Source: Polyangium sp. 15x6 (GTDB taxonomy: Bacteria > Myxococcota_A > Polyangia > Polyangiales > Polyangiaceae). From it: a DNA stretch of 64,000 bases. The notes beneath the pieces were generated by a model that worked only from the letters and a program-made list of their open reading frames with translations, was not told the DNA's origin and did not search any database. Both the position numbers and the translations under genes were made by a program. Where the stretch lies: positions 118,477 to 182,476 of the forward strand of contig NZ_JASBQE010000014.1 in the NCBI RefSeq assembly GCF_029960785.1, in the 5' to 3' direction. This document shows, piece by piece, positions 44,501-53,826 of this stretch (its first letter is position 1; the number at the start of each line of letters is the position of its first letter).

Positions 44501-47088
44501 GGGGAGCGTGGGTCCAGCACTGGAAGGACACCTACGAGGACTCGAAGGCTTCCCTGCGCAAGGGCATCCACGCCGGCATCGAGACGGGGCAATACATCTG
44601 GGCTTTCTACAACACGTGCAACGTGACCCAGAACAGTCTGCTCCGCGGGGCGCACCTGCGCGAGGTCATCGAGGAGGCGAAGCTGTACCTGCCGCTCTGC
44701 AAGCTCGACAAATTCAATACGATCACGTGGTTGGTCGGGATGGTCGCGCAGGTCGCCGAGGAGCTCGCCACGCCGGCCGAGGGCGAGCGGACGCACGCGG
44801 GGGGCTGGGTGGACATCGACGCCGTCGCGGAGGAGGCACGCAGGATCAACAACCAGGCGTCCCTCTACTTCTTGAAGGTCTTCAACGTCCTCGCCGGCAT
44901 CTTCCAGGGCGCGTACGAGGAGGTGGCGGAGATCTGGAGCTCGACCGACCCGAGGAGCCTGGGAATGCTGACGGCATGGCAGGTGTTTCCCTGCTATTAT
45001 TTTTATGGCGGGCTTTCCTTCTCGCGTGCCGCCGAGACCGCCGCCCCAGCGCTCAGGGAGGCTTACCTCGCGAGGCTCGTGGAATGCGCGCGCAAGGTGG
45101 AGTCCTATGCGCGGTTCGGCCCGGCGAGCTTCCGCCACCGCAACCTGATTCTGCAAGCAGAGCTCGCCCGGGTCGAGAGGCGCGAAGGCGCGGGCGCCCT
45201 GTACGATAACGGGATCGCCGCCGCGCGGGAGGGGCGATTCCACCACGATGCGGCGCTGGCCAGCGAGCTCTGCGCCCGCCATTACCTCGACATCGGCCGG
45301 GAATTCCTGGCGTGCGCCTACATGACCGAGGCGCATCGCTTGTACGCTCGCTGGGGCGCCTTTCGGGTCACGGAGCGCCTGGAGAGAGACTTCCCGCACC
45401 TCGTCCAGCGCGAGGCGACGCGCCGACCGACCGCTCGCCAATCCTCCGAGCGCTGGGGCGCGGCTCTGCAGGCCGAGCAGCCGAACCAGGGCGAGACACG
45501 CAACCCGTGCCAGCAGGACCGGAGCGCGTCGGGGCCTCCCGCCTGGTTCGACGCCTCGTGCTCGGAGCTCGACTTCGCCACCGTGCTCAAGGCCTCGCAG
45601 GCCGTCTCCGGCGAGCTCGTCCTCGACCGGCTCCTCGAAACGCTGCTATCGATCGCGGTCGAGCACGCGGGGGCCGAGCGGGGCCTCTTGATCCGCCCTC
45701 GTGGCGCCGAATGCGACATCGAAGCCGAGGTCGTCACCGTGCGCGACCGGGTCGAGGTCACCCTGCGCCAGGCGCCCGTCACCCAGGACGACCTCCCCAC
45801 GGCCATTCTGCATTACGTGATTCGCACGCGGGAGACCGTGATCCTCGACGACGCGGCCGCGCCCAACCTGTTCTCGGAGGACGCCTATGTGCGCGAGCGG
45901 CGCCCCCGCTCCGTGCTCTGCCTCGCCCTCGTGAAGCAAGGCACGCTGGTGGGCGTGCTTTATCTGGAGAACAACCTGACCCCGCGTGTCTTCACCGCCG
46001 ATCGGATCGCCATGCTGGAGCTCTTGGCCTCCCAGTCGGCCATTTCCCTGGAAAATGCCCGCCTCTATACCCAGCTTCAGCAAGAAAACAGCGAACGCAA
46101 GCGGGCGGAGCAGGCGCTGCGGGAAAGGGAAGCGCGGATCCGGCGCCTGGTGGACGCCAATATCATCGGGATCGCGTTCTGGGATCTGGGTGGCGGGATC
46201 ACGGACGCGAACGATGCATTTCTGCGCTTCGTCGGCTATAGCCGGGAGGATCTGGTCTCCGGAAAACTCCACTGGACGACGATGACGCCGCCGGAATCTC
46301 AAGCGGCCACCGAGCGGGCGCTGGAGGAGATACGCTTGACGGGCCAGTTCAAGCCTTTCGAAAAAGAGTTTTTCCGGAAGGACGGCAGCCGCGTCCCGGT
46401 GCTGCTCGGCGGTGCACGATTCGAGGGGTCGGACAGCGAGGGTGTCGCGTTTTTCCTCGACTTGACCGAGCGCAAGCAGGCGGAAGAGCGCCAGAAGATC
46501 TTGCTGAACGAGCTGAACCATCGGGTGAAGAACACGCTGGTGATCGTGCAAGCGATCGCCGGGCAGACGCTGCGCATGGCAGACTCGCCCAAGGCCTTCA
46601 CGGAAGCCTTCGTGGCCCGGCTCCTGGCCCTTTCCCAGACGCACAACCTCTTGAACGAGACCTCCTGGCAGGGCGCCAGCCTCCACGACATCGTATGCGC
46701 CGAGCTTGCGCCGCACGCCCATGGCGACGCCGGCCGCTTCAGCCTGGCCGGTGAGGACGTGCGCCTCCGCCCGGAGGCGGCGGTGACGCTCGGCATGGTC
46801 TTCCACGAGCTGTCGACCAACGCGGCCAAGTACGGAGCGTTGTCACTGCCGTCCGGCCACGTGCAGGTCACGTGGAACGTGAACACCTGCGCGGCCGAAG
46901 GGCGGATCCACCTGGAATGGCAGGAGATGCACGGGCCGCCGGTGCAGGAGCCACGCCGCAAGGGATTCGGTTCGCGCCTGATCGAACGTGATCTCGGGCG
47001 CCAGCTTGCCAGCGAAGTGCACCTCGAATTCCTGCCCGAGGGCGTGCGTTGCGTGATGGACCTGCCCCTGGAGCGCGTGGCCGTATGA
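41575..47088 (+). CDS. Giant hybrid signalling protein: kinase-like domain, AAA-type ATPase, TPR, GAF, PAS, HWE histidine kinase
   Basis: The start at 41575 has GGAGGA 8 bases upstream. The 1837-residue product contains, in order: a protein-kinase-like domain (about 15-275); an ATPase with Walker A GYSGIGKSS (about 335) and Walker B FIDDLQWVDSAS (about 463); a long helical-repeat region (about 650-1280); a GAF domain (about 1350-1505); a PAS domain (about 1515-1640); and an HWE histidine kinase with NELNHRVKNTLVIVQAIAG (about 1647) and a FHELSTNAAKYGAL ATP site. In the first domain the catalytic loop is HGDVRPPNILL and the DFG motif is GFG (G154 replaces Asp), so it is probably a pseudokinase. 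The stop overlaps the response-regulator start as ATGA. Confidence 0.9.
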   Translation: MTRLPTEPGTVQLKGYHVTAKTGESAGSATYRAYREVDGVEVAMKVLHTDYTRMADITRFKHTYGIIKRIDSERVVKVHDVEEHADGLMLITEYFPGTALSAKPPGKLDVHAFLAAAVSMAEALADIHRRGLIHGDVRPPNILLGEGGQVKLTGFGVDSIVTREKEEIYSSRVLSEVLPYTSPEQTGRMNRSVDYRTDMYSLGVVFYEMLAGRKPFEAMDPLELMHAHIAVRPVPPSEINPEVPDALSAITMKLLSKNAEDRYHSAEGLKADLEECRWQWEESGRIGSLSPGQHDRRDLFQIHQKLYGREGDIRELIESFDAVLQGKRAIVLVSGYSGIGKSSLVQEILKPLAREKGYYISGKYDQHNRDTPYRAIVQAFDSLIKQLLSESEERITKWRDAILDALGSNGQVICDVLPFLKHIIGEQPPVPALGPVEAQNRFNLYFQNFVSVFARHAHPLAMFIDDLQWVDSASLSLITTILANDRMESLFFCGAYRDNEVSPTHPFIVALEELHESGLEVVNIVLEPLRLGHLIELIKDSLQTTDGGALANAVLKKTGGNPFFVKQFMRHLYETKVLVFDPKAGWGWDLPQIARLEYTDNVLSLMAETIRRLSQATQEVLRLASAIGNMFELDVLNTVSERPPEETYGSLDRALGEGLIVSADERYRFAHDKIQEAAYSLIPVRDRPAFHYRIAKLLLGKVDSDAGCNVFDIVNHLNSAGDLIDAPQERMQSARLNLEAAGRAEESAAFTAALKYLEHGMAMLPEDAWTSDYELAFVYHTKKGWMESLCGRHDDALATLAGCFDHARGRRHRTEVRRMKMNVQILKNDLPAALEEGLAALRAFDIHLPPYPDDGMLAAEFDRTIAMIGDRPIASLVDLPTLNDPEIAVLQDVLQEMFSPTYQLGTNNFGITVMRILQNTIEHGVSRNSIYAYVNFGTLLCARLDIDKGYEFGRAAVRLNEIHPDKKSESMLCNMWGAWVQHWKDTYEDSKASLRKGIHAGIETGQYIWAFYNTCNVTQNSLLRGAHLREVIEEAKLYLPLCKLDKFNTITWLVGMVAQVAEELATPAEGERTHAGGWVDIDAVAEEARRINNQASLYFLKVFNVLAGIFQGAYEEVAEIWSSTDPRSLGMLTAWQVFPCYYFYGGLSFSRAAETAAPALREAYLARLVECARKVESYARFGPASFRHRNLILQAELARVERREGAGALYDNGIAAAREGRFHHDAALASELCARHYLDIGREFLACAYMTEAHRLYARWGAFRVTERLERDFPHLVQREATRRPTARQSSERWGAALQAEQPNQGETRNPCQQDRSASGPPAWFDASCSELDFATVLKASQAVSGELVLDRLLETLLSIAVEHAGAERGLLIRPRGAECDIEAEVVTVRDRVEVTLRQAPVTQDDLPTAILHYVIRTRETVILDDAAAPNLFSEDAYVRERRPRSVLCLALVKQGTLVGVLYLENNLTPRVFTADRIAMLELLASQSAISLENARLYTQLQQENSERKRAEQALREREARIRRLVDANIIGIAFWDLGGGITDANDAFLRFVGYSREDLVSGKLHWTTMTPPESQAATERALEEIRLTGQFKPFEKEFFRKDGSRVPVLLGGARFEGSDSEGVAFFLDLTERKQAEERQKILLNELNHRVKNTLVIVQAIAGQTLRMADSPKAFTEAFVARLLALSQTHNLLNETSWQGASLHDIVCAELAPHAHGDAGRFSLAGEDVRLRPEAAVTLGMVFHELSTNAAKYGALSLPSGHVQVTWNVNTCAAEGRIHLEWQEMHGPPVQEPRRKGFGSRLIERDLGRQLASEVHLEFLPEGVRCVMDLPLERVAV

Positions 47089-47465
47089 CGAACCCGGATC
47101 CCAAGAACGCGGGTGTGCTGCAGGGACTACGTATCCTCATCGTCGAGGATGAAGCCATGATCGCCTCGTTCCTCGAAGACGCCCTGACCGACCTCGGCTG
47201 CGAGGTGATCGGCCCGGCCTTGAACATGAAGGACGCGGTTCGGTTGGCCCGCGAGGCGAGGATCGATGGGGCGGGCCTGGACGTCAACATCGCCGGCGAG
47301 AAGGTCTATGCCGTGGCCGATATCCTCGCCGAGCGGGGTCTCCCGTTCGTCTTCATGACCGGATACGGGAAAGCAGGGCTGCGCGAGTCCGATCGCGGCC
47401 GGCCCGTGCTGCAGAAGCCGTACAGTCTCGATCGACTGGTGGAAATCATGACGCAGTGGCGATAG
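47085..47465 (+). CDS. Single-domain response regulator paired with the hybrid kinase
   Basis: The ATG at 47085 overlaps the kinase stop. The 126-residue product is a CheY-like receiver: LRILIVEDEAMIASFLEDAL, acceptor Asp at D66 in GAGLDVNIAGEKV, switch Thr in FVFMTGYGKAG, and Lys in VLQKPYSLDRLV. There is no output domain. HWE kinases commonly pass phosphate to single-domain regulators of this type, which then act by protein contact. The genetic coupling makes the partnership with the upstream kinase very likely. Downstream target unknown. Confidence 0.9.
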   Translation: MTNPDPKNAGVLQGLRILIVEDEAMIASFLEDALTDLGCEVIGPALNMKDAVRLAREARIDGAGLDVNIAGEKVYAVADILAERGLPFVFMTGYGKAGLRESDRGRPVLQKPYSLDRLVEIMTQWR

Positions 47466-47744
47466 CCGCGGGGCACGAGCCCCACGTTCCACGGCCGTAG
47501 GCAGCGCCCTGCCCAGCGCGATCCGGCGAGGCGCCGCATGGCGCAAACCCTGCCGCGCACGCGCAAACGGTGCGCCGCGCGCTCGGGCGCTGCGCCGCCT
47601 CGATGGGGTGGGACCCCGACGCACCGGCGTGCTGACGCATGGCTTGCGGGAGCGGCACCGAGATCCTGGCGCGTGAGCACGGTCCTTGCTCGGCAGGCTG
47701 CGCGATTCCATCCGGGTCGGGAGGGGAGAGGGCAGCAAGCGAGC

Positions 47745-50114
47745 ATGGGAACAGGAAGAAGCACGAAAGGCACTCTCCGAGGGTTGTGGATCTCGCTCAC
47801 GGTCGTCATCTTGGCGTCGTTCGCGGTCCTGGGATTCTTCGGCTGGCAGATTCATCAAAAGGCGCCCCCATTGCCACAACGCGTCATCACCGAGGATGGC
47901 GTCGTGCTCTTCACGCTGGACGACATCCAGGACGGCAAGAGCGTCTGGCAGTCGATGGGGGGCCAGGAAGTGGGCTCGATCTGGGGGCACGGGGGTTACG
48001 TGGCGCCCGATTGGTCCGCGGATTGGCTTCATCGCGAGGGCACCTCCCTGGCCGAGGCCATCGCCCTCGCGGAGTATGGCCAAAGCTTCGAAGCGCTCGA
48101 CGTCCCGAAGCGGGCCGCCACCGAGGCGCTCGTGCAGGCCGAGATACGAAAGAACACGTATGACGCCGCGACCGGCGATCTACGCGTCTCGTCCCGCCGC
48201 GCCGCCGCCATTCGGTCCACGGCAAGCCATTACGATGGCCTGTTCGGCGACGACCCGACGCTCGGCTCTCTGCGCGAGGCCTACGCGATCCCGCCCCGCA
48301 GCGTGCCCGATCCCGAGCGCCGGCGCATGATGAACGCCTTCTTTTTCTGGGCCTCCTGGTCCTGCGTGACCGAGCGCGTCGGCGAGCCCGTCTCGTACAC
48401 GAACAACTGGCCGCCGGACGAGCTCGTGGGCAACCGCGTGACCGCGCCAATCGTGGTCTGGTCGATCGTGAGCTTCGTCCTGCTCCTCGCGGGTATCGGC
48501 GGTTTGTCCTGGTACTTTGCCGCGAAGGGGCACGAGGAGGAGGCGCCGCCGTCGCTTCTCCCCCGCAAAGATCCCCTCCTCCAGCTCGAGCCGACGCCTT
48601 CCATGCGGGCCACGGTCAAGTTCTTCTGGGTCGCCGCCGCGTTGTGCATGGCGCAGGTCGGGCTCGGCGCGGTGAGCGCGCATTACGGCGTGGAGGGCTC
48701 CGGCTTTTATGGCATCCCGCTCGCCGAGATTCTGCCTTACTCCGTCACGCGGACGTGGCACGTCCAGCTCGCCATCTTCTGGATCGCCACGACCTGGCTC
48801 GCGACCGGGCTCTTCGTGGCCCCGGCCGTGGGCGGTGTGGAGCCGCGTTTCCAGCGCGCAGGCGTGAATTTCCTCTTCACCTGCCTCATCATCATCGTCG
48901 TCGGCTCGCTCTTCGGGACCTGGTATTCGACCCGGCAGCGCATGGGGCTCGACGCGAGCTTCTGGTTCGGGCACCAGGGCCTCGAATACACGGACATCGG
49001 CCGGTTCTGGCAGATCTTCCTCTTCGTGGGGCTCGTCCTCTGGCTCGTGCTCATGGTCCGCGCCCTGCGTCCGGCGCTCGCGCGGCGTGACGAACAGCGG
49101 ACTTTGGTCGGGTTGTTCTTGCTCTCGTCCCTCGGCATCGCGATGTTTTATGCCGCGGGGCTCATGTGGGGGCGCCACAGCCACCTCTCGATGGTCGAAT
49201 ACTGGCGCTGGTGGGTGGTGCACCTCTGGGTCGAGGGCTTCTTCGAGGTCTTCGCGACCGTCATCATCGCCTTCCTCCTCGTCCGCCTCGGCCTGCTCCG
49301 GCCGGGCTCCGCGAGCCGCGCGGTGCTGTTCTCGACCATCATCTTCCTGAGCGGCGGCGTGATCGGGACCTTCCACCACCTCTATTTCACGGGCACGCCC
49401 ATGCCCGTCCTCGCGCTCGGCGCCGTGTTCAGCGCGCTCGAGGTCGTGCCGCTCTCGCTCATTGGATTCGAGGCGTACGGCAATCTCCGCCTGATCGGGC
49501 TCCGTCCCTGGGTCACGAGCTACAAATGGCCCATCTACTTCTTCGTGGCCGTGGCGTTCTGGAACCTCGTCGGCGCGGGCCTCTTCGGCTTCCTGATCAA
49601 CCCGCCGATCGCGCTGTATTACATGCAGGGCCTGAACACGACGCCCGTGCACGGACATACCGCGATGTTCGGGGTGTACGGCATGCTGGGATTCGGGCTC
49701 ATGCTCTTCTGCCTGCGGGGCGTCTCGGCGCGATTCGCATGGAGGACGGGCGCCCTCTCCTTCGCTTTCTGGGCCATCAACATCGGGCTCGCCGCGATGG
49801 CCTTCGTGAGCCTCTTGCCCGTCGGCATCATGCAATCGATCGCCAGCGTGGAGAAGGGCATGTGGTACGCGCGATCGGCCGAGTTTCTCCAGACGCCCCT
49901 GATGGACGCCTTCCGCTGGTCGCGCGTCCTCGGGGACACGATCTTCGCCGCGGGGATCCTCGCCCTCGGGTACTTCTTGCTCGGCCTCCGGACGGGCTGG
50001 TCGCTGTCACCGCAAGAGACCACGGCCACCCCGAGCTTGCCGCCCCCCCCGGAAAACCCCGAACAGCCGTCCGGCGCGCCCGCTACCCTGCCGCCGCTCG
50101 CGGGAGGGAATTGA
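47745..50114 (+). CDS. norB: Quinol-dependent nitric oxide reductase (qNOR)
   Basis: The start at 47745 was chosen because MGTGRSTKGTLRGLWISLTV opens directly into the first membrane helix; an earlier in-frame start adds 69 basic, non-coding-looking residues. The 789-residue product has the extra N-terminal helix and periplasmic region (SMGGQEVGSIWGHGGYVAPD, FFFWASWSCVTERVGEPVSY) typical of quinol-type NORs. About 13 more helices of the haem-copper oxidase fold follow, with ligands in RTWHVQLAIFWIATTWLATG, GVIGTFHHLYFTGTP and HGHTAMFGVYG. It reduces 2 NO to N2O using quinol, detoxifying NO or supporting respiration. The Pro-rich C-terminal tail is unusual. A CBS protein begins 2 bases after its stop. 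Confidence 0.92.
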   Translation: MGTGRSTKGTLRGLWISLTVVILASFAVLGFFGWQIHQKAPPLPQRVITEDGVVLFTLDDIQDGKSVWQSMGGQEVGSIWGHGGYVAPDWSADWLHREGTSLAEAIALAEYGQSFEALDVPKRAATEALVQAEIRKNTYDAATGDLRVSSRRAAAIRSTASHYDGLFGDDPTLGSLREAYAIPPRSVPDPERRRMMNAFFFWASWSCVTERVGEPVSYTNNWPPDELVGNRVTAPIVVWSIVSFVLLLAGIGGLSWYFAAKGHEEEAPPSLLPRKDPLLQLEPTPSMRATVKFFWVAAALCMAQVGLGAVSAHYGVEGSGFYGIPLAEILPYSVTRTWHVQLAIFWIATTWLATGLFVAPAVGGVEPRFQRAGVNFLFTCLIIIVVGSLFGTWYSTRQRMGLDASFWFGHQGLEYTDIGRFWQIFLFVGLVLWLVLMVRALRPALARRDEQRTLVGLFLLSSLGIAMFYAAGLMWGRHSHLSMVEYWRWWVVHLWVEGFFEVFATVIIAFLLVRLGLLRPGSASRAVLFSTIIFLSGGVIGTFHHLYFTGTPMPVLALGAVFSALEVVPLSLIGFEAYGNLRLIGLRPWVTSYKWPIYFFVAVAFWNLVGAGLFGFLINPPIALYYMQGLNTTPVHGHTAMFGVYGMLGFGLMLFCLRGVSARFAWRTGALSFAFWAINIGLAAMAFVSLLPVGIMQSIASVEKGMWYARSAEFLQTPLMDAFRWSRVLGDTIFAAGILALGYFLLGLRTGWSLSPQETTATPSLPPPPENPEQPSGAPATLPPLAGGN

Positions 50115-50116
50115 CG

Positions 50117-50956
50117 ATGCAATCACGAGCAAGGCGATTCGAAGGCAAACCCGTGCAAGAGCTGATGACGCGCGCGCTGCTGACGGTCCAGGATACCGAA
50201 AGCATGGCCGTGGCGGCGCAGCTCATGTACCAGGGGAGCGTTCGGCACCTGCCCGTGATGCGCGGCGCGACGCTCGTCGGCATCCTGAGCGATCGCGACA
50301 TTCTCGGATTGAAGGACGGGCCCCTGCTCGACATCGTCGTGCGCGACGTGATGACCTCCCCGGTCGAGACGACGCGCCCCGAGGCGAGCGTGGAAGAGGC
50401 GAGCGCCCGCATGGTGGCGCGCCGGATCGATTGTCTGCCCGTCCTCGACGAGGGCGAACATCTCGTCGGCATTCTGACGAGCATGGACATCCTCGCCGAG
50501 CGCGGGCGCCTGGCGCACAAGGGCACGGCGGGCCCGAGCGGCATTCCGCTCGCGCGCGACATCATGCATCGCCGCGTGATGACGATACGCACGGACCTGG
50601 CGCTCCGCGAAGCAATCCAGATCCTCGTTCGATCGGAGCTGCGGTATCTGCCCGTCGTCAATGCGGCCGGGCGCGCCGTCGGAATGTTCAGCAGTCGAGA
50701 GTTACGCGCCTCGGTGGGCGATGCGGCGACGATGCTGAGCCGAGACGGCGCGAGCGATCTGGAAGAAAAAACCGTCGACGCCGTCATGCGGACCGGCGTC
50801 GTGACCGTCGCTCTCGACGCTTCGGTGCTCGAGATCGCCGACAAGATCCTCGACGAGCGACAGACGGCGATTTGCGTCCTTGATGCGTCCGAACGAATCG
50901 TCGGAATCGTCACCTACGTCGACGTCCTCGCGGTGCTCGTCGGCCGGAAGACGTAG
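50117..50956 (+). CDS. Four-CBS-domain protein, co-transcribed with qNOR
   Basis: The 279-residue product has no other domain than four CBS motifs in two pairs. They read VQELMTRALLTVQDTESMAV/GILSDRDIL, RDVMTSPVETTRPEASVEEA/GILTSMDIL, RDIMHRRVMTIRTDLALREA/GMFSSREL and DAVMRTGVVTVALDASVLEI/GIVTYVDVL. CBS pairs bind adenine nucleotides and sense energy or NAD state. Its ATG follows the qNOR stop by 2 bases. It probably reports energy status to, or regulates, NO reduction; a link to the preceding two-component pair is possible. The first CBS start (MQSRARRFEGKPVQELM) shows no extra leader. Confidence 0.85.
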   Translation: MQSRARRFEGKPVQELMTRALLTVQDTESMAVAAQLMYQGSVRHLPVMRGATLVGILSDRDILGLKDGPLLDIVVRDVMTSPVETTRPEASVEEASARMVARRIDCLPVLDEGEHLVGILTSMDILAERGRLAHKGTAGPSGIPLARDIMHRRVMTIRTDLALREAIQILVRSELRYLPVVNAAGRAVGMFSSRELRASVGDAATMLSRDGASDLEEKTVDAVMRTGVVTVALDASVLEIADKILDERQTAICVLDASERIVGIVTYVDVLAVLVGRKT

Positions 50957-51050
50957 AACATCGATCGGTTTGACAACCGTTCGATGTTCCAGGCGATCTT
51001 TCGATCGCCCTGCTTCGAGGAGCGGCGGCATCGTATCGTCTGTCCCTCCG

Positions 51051-53807
51051 ATGAACAACCTCCTCCGCACCGGGTTCGTCTCGGCAGCGCTGGCACTTCT
51101 TCCGGCTTGCGTGGAGCAGCGGCCCTCCGTCGTCCCGGAACACGTGAACCTCTACATCCCGCCCGTTCCGATGGACGGCGTGGAGATCATGCTGCCCTCG
51201 GGTCTGCGGGTCCTCGTCGAGCGGGACACACGCGCGCCGTTCGTTGGGGTATTCACCTTCATCGGCGCAGGCGCGAGCAGCGATCCGAAGGGCAAGGAGG
51301 GTCTCGCACATTTCGTCGAGCACCTCGTCTACCGCGCCAGACCCCACGGCAAAACGACGCTCGAAGGGCTGCTCGAGCAGGCCGGCGCGGCGCACCGGAA
51401 CGGGATGACCAATTTGGATGCCACCGCCTATTACGAGATGGGGCCTGCGGATGCGTTGCCCGATCTCCTCCGGCTCGCCGGGGCGAGAATGCTCGCGCCG
51501 ACAGAGGGGCTCTTGCCCGACGATATCGAGGTCGAGCTCGATATCGTGCGCGCCGAGCTGCGTGACCGCAGCGAGCTAGGCCCCGCCGGCCGCATCCTCG
51601 GCGCCATGCAGGTCGCCCTCTTCCCGGCGGATCACCCCTATGCACGCCCCCCGATCGGCACCCTGGAGAGCCTCGCCTCCCTGACCCTCGACGACGTCAA
51701 AGGCTTCGTGCGCGAGCATTACCGCCCCCATGACACCACGATGGTCATCGTCGGCGACGTCGCTTTGAAGGAGGTCGAGCAGGCCGTGAATACGATATTG
51801 CCCCGCGAGCTCACGGCCGCGCCGGCTTCGGGGGCACCCTCGCGCGCGAAGGCCACGAAGCCCGCCGTGCCGCCCGCGCCGCCGCCGCGCCCCGCCGCGC
51901 TCTCGCGGATCGACGCCCCGGTCTCCATGCCCGAGCTCTGGGTCGGCTGGTCGCTACCGAGTGCCCTCTTCGCCGGGCGGCAACAGCTCCAGCTGCTCAA
52001 ACGCGCGCTCGACGAGTACCTGCACCGCACCTTCAGGGAAGCGCACGAATTCGGGAACATCGGCACGCTCCTCCTCGAGGGCCGCGACGCGTCGATGTTG
52101 CTGGTCTCGGTCCCGCTTCGCGACGCGTCGGACCCGGCCGCGAGCCTCGGGCGCATTCTCGGCGAGGTGGATCAGATGATGGCCCCCCTACCCCAAACGG
52201 TGCAGGCAGCGTACTGGGAGCACGCCTTCGTCAATGAGCAAAAAAAGGCGATCCTCGGCGCGCTGCTCGACATGGAGCACCCTTCCGAGCACGCCCTCGA
52301 GATGGCGCGGAGCACGCATTTCACGGGCACCACCTCGTGGTACCTGCGCTCCATCAACGATCTCGCGGGCGCCGAGCCGTGGCAGATCGCCGGGCTCGGC
52401 GCGAAATACCTGGGGCGCAAACGCGCGCGCGCCGTCTACGTGGTGCCCGCCAAAGGCGGCGCGCCGGGGCCCGCGCCCGCCTCGCACAACGACGCGGTGG
52501 GGCGCGACGACGAGCGGCTGCCCGTGCGAGTGGACGCGGAGCAAATCCGCCGTATCGCGCGTCCGCCGGGGTTCGCAGGCTACCGACAGTATGTCTTGCC
52601 AAACGGTTTGGAGGTGATCATCGGGGTTCGTTCTTCCAAACCCGTGGTCACCGCGGGGCTGCTCCTGCGCGGCAGCGCGCGGACGTCCGCGTCGCCCGCG
52701 GAGGGGCACGTCGCCATGCAAATCGGCCAAGCCACCTCGGAGCCGTGGACCGCGTTCGGCGGGTCGTTGGGCCGCCGCCTCAACGTGGAGAGAGTCGAAT
52801 ACGTGCTCGACGCGGCCACGGGCAACACGGCCAGCATGCTGGAGGCCCTCGCGCAGTCCGTGCGCTCCATGCAGATGCCGCCCTCGGATTTCCTTTTGAA
52901 GGCACGCGCGATAGCCACGGACCTCGAGCATGACCGCGCCAATCCCGCCAAGCGCGGCGATCTCCTCTTCTGGCAGGGCCTGTACGGGCCTCATCCGTTC
53001 GGGCGTAGCATCCTCCCGGCCGATCTCCGGCGCGTGGAGAGCGAAGGGGCCGAGGCGTGGCTGAAGCAGCACCACGCGCCGCGCAACGCGGTGCTGGCCG
53101 TGGTGGGCGACGTCGTTCCCTCGGAGGTGGAGAAGGCCATCGAGGAGGTCTTCGGGGACTGGGAGGACGAGGCCCCGGCGCAAAAGCTGCCCGCATTGCC
53201 AAAGATTGGCGAGGCGCGCGCAAAACAGCCACAGATCTTCGTGACGAACCGGCCCGGCGCCACCCGTGCCACGCTCCATTTCGGTTGCCTCTTGCCGCCG
53301 TTGCAAGGCCGCTCGCCGGCGCGTTACGAGCTCATGGCCCAGCTCGTCGAGGCGCGGCTGCACGCGGTCTTGCGGCGCCGCCTGGGCATGACATACGTGG
53401 CGAATGGCTTCGCGGCCACGCTCTGGGGCGGCGTCGCGCACCTGTCGATTCGCGCGGATGCGGATCAAGGGCGGCTCGGCGAGGCGCTCGTGGTGCTACG
53501 CGACGTCCTGCGCGAGCTCGAAGAGGGCAAGCTCGCCCCGGGAGAGCTCGACGCGGCGCGCCTCAAGCTGGCCCGGCAGCGCGTGCTTTCACATGTGACG
53601 AACAGCGAGATTGTGGAGGCCGTGCTCGACGCGCGGCACACGGGGATTTCGCTCGGCGTGGTCGACCAATATGGAAGCGCGCTCGCGTCGGTCACGCCTG
53701 ACGACGTCAAGGAAGGCTTCCGGCGCTGTGCCGCAGGGAGCCCGACCCTCTCGCTCGTGGGCGACGAAGCCCCGACACGCGCCGCCGCTGCGGGGGCTTT
53801 TCCGTAA
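51051..53807 (+). CDS. M16-family zinc metallopeptidase, lipoprotein
   Basis: The start at 51051 gives a lipoprotein signal with lipobox LPAC (ALALLPACVEQ). The 918-residue product has two M16 halves. The first has the inverted zinc site H87-F-V-E90-H91 in GLAHFVEHLVYR and the distal Glu in ELDIVRAELRDR. The second half (about 500-918; FAGYRQYVLPNGLEVIIGVR) lacks it, as usual for the inactive partner half. It probably degrades peptides at the outer membrane or in the periplasm. A Pro/Ala linker (SGAPSRAKATKPAVPPAPPP) lies in the first half. It is a single gene 95 bases after the CBS gene. Confidence 0.9.
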   Translation: MNNLLRTGFVSAALALLPACVEQRPSVVPEHVNLYIPPVPMDGVEIMLPSGLRVLVERDTRAPFVGVFTFIGAGASSDPKGKEGLAHFVEHLVYRARPHGKTTLEGLLEQAGAAHRNGMTNLDATAYYEMGPADALPDLLRLAGARMLAPTEGLLPDDIEVELDIVRAELRDRSELGPAGRILGAMQVALFPADHPYARPPIGTLESLASLTLDDVKGFVREHYRPHDTTMVIVGDVALKEVEQAVNTILPRELTAAPASGAPSRAKATKPAVPPAPPPRPAALSRIDAPVSMPELWVGWSLPSALFAGRQQLQLLKRALDEYLHRTFREAHEFGNIGTLLLEGRDASMLLVSVPLRDASDPAASLGRILGEVDQMMAPLPQTVQAAYWEHAFVNEQKKAILGALLDMEHPSEHALEMARSTHFTGTTSWYLRSINDLAGAEPWQIAGLGAKYLGRKRARAVYVVPAKGGAPGPAPASHNDAVGRDDERLPVRVDAEQIRRIARPPGFAGYRQYVLPNGLEVIIGVRSSKPVVTAGLLLRGSARTSASPAEGHVAMQIGQATSEPWTAFGGSLGRRLNVERVEYVLDAATGNTASMLEALAQSVRSMQMPPSDFLLKARAIATDLEHDRANPAKRGDLLFWQGLYGPHPFGRSILPADLRRVESEGAEAWLKQHHAPRNAVLAVVGDVVPSEVEKAIEEVFGDWEDEAPAQKLPALPKIGEARAKQPQIFVTNRPGATRATLHFGCLLPPLQGRSPARYELMAQLVEARLHAVLRRRLGMTYVANGFAATLWGGVAHLSIRADADQGRLGEALVVLRDVLRELEEGKLAPGELDAARLKLARQRVLSHVTNSEIVEAVLDARHTGISLGVVDQYGSALASVTPDDVKEGFRRCAAGSPTLSLVGDEAPTRAAAAGAFP

Positions 53808-53826
53808 GCGTGCGCCTTCGCGCCCG

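Noticed and set aside
41269..45441. A 1390-codon open frame on the minus strand
   Set aside because: It lies wholly opposite the hybrid kinase, which has clear domains; high GC third positions leave the opposite strand open. The translation has no recognisable domain.
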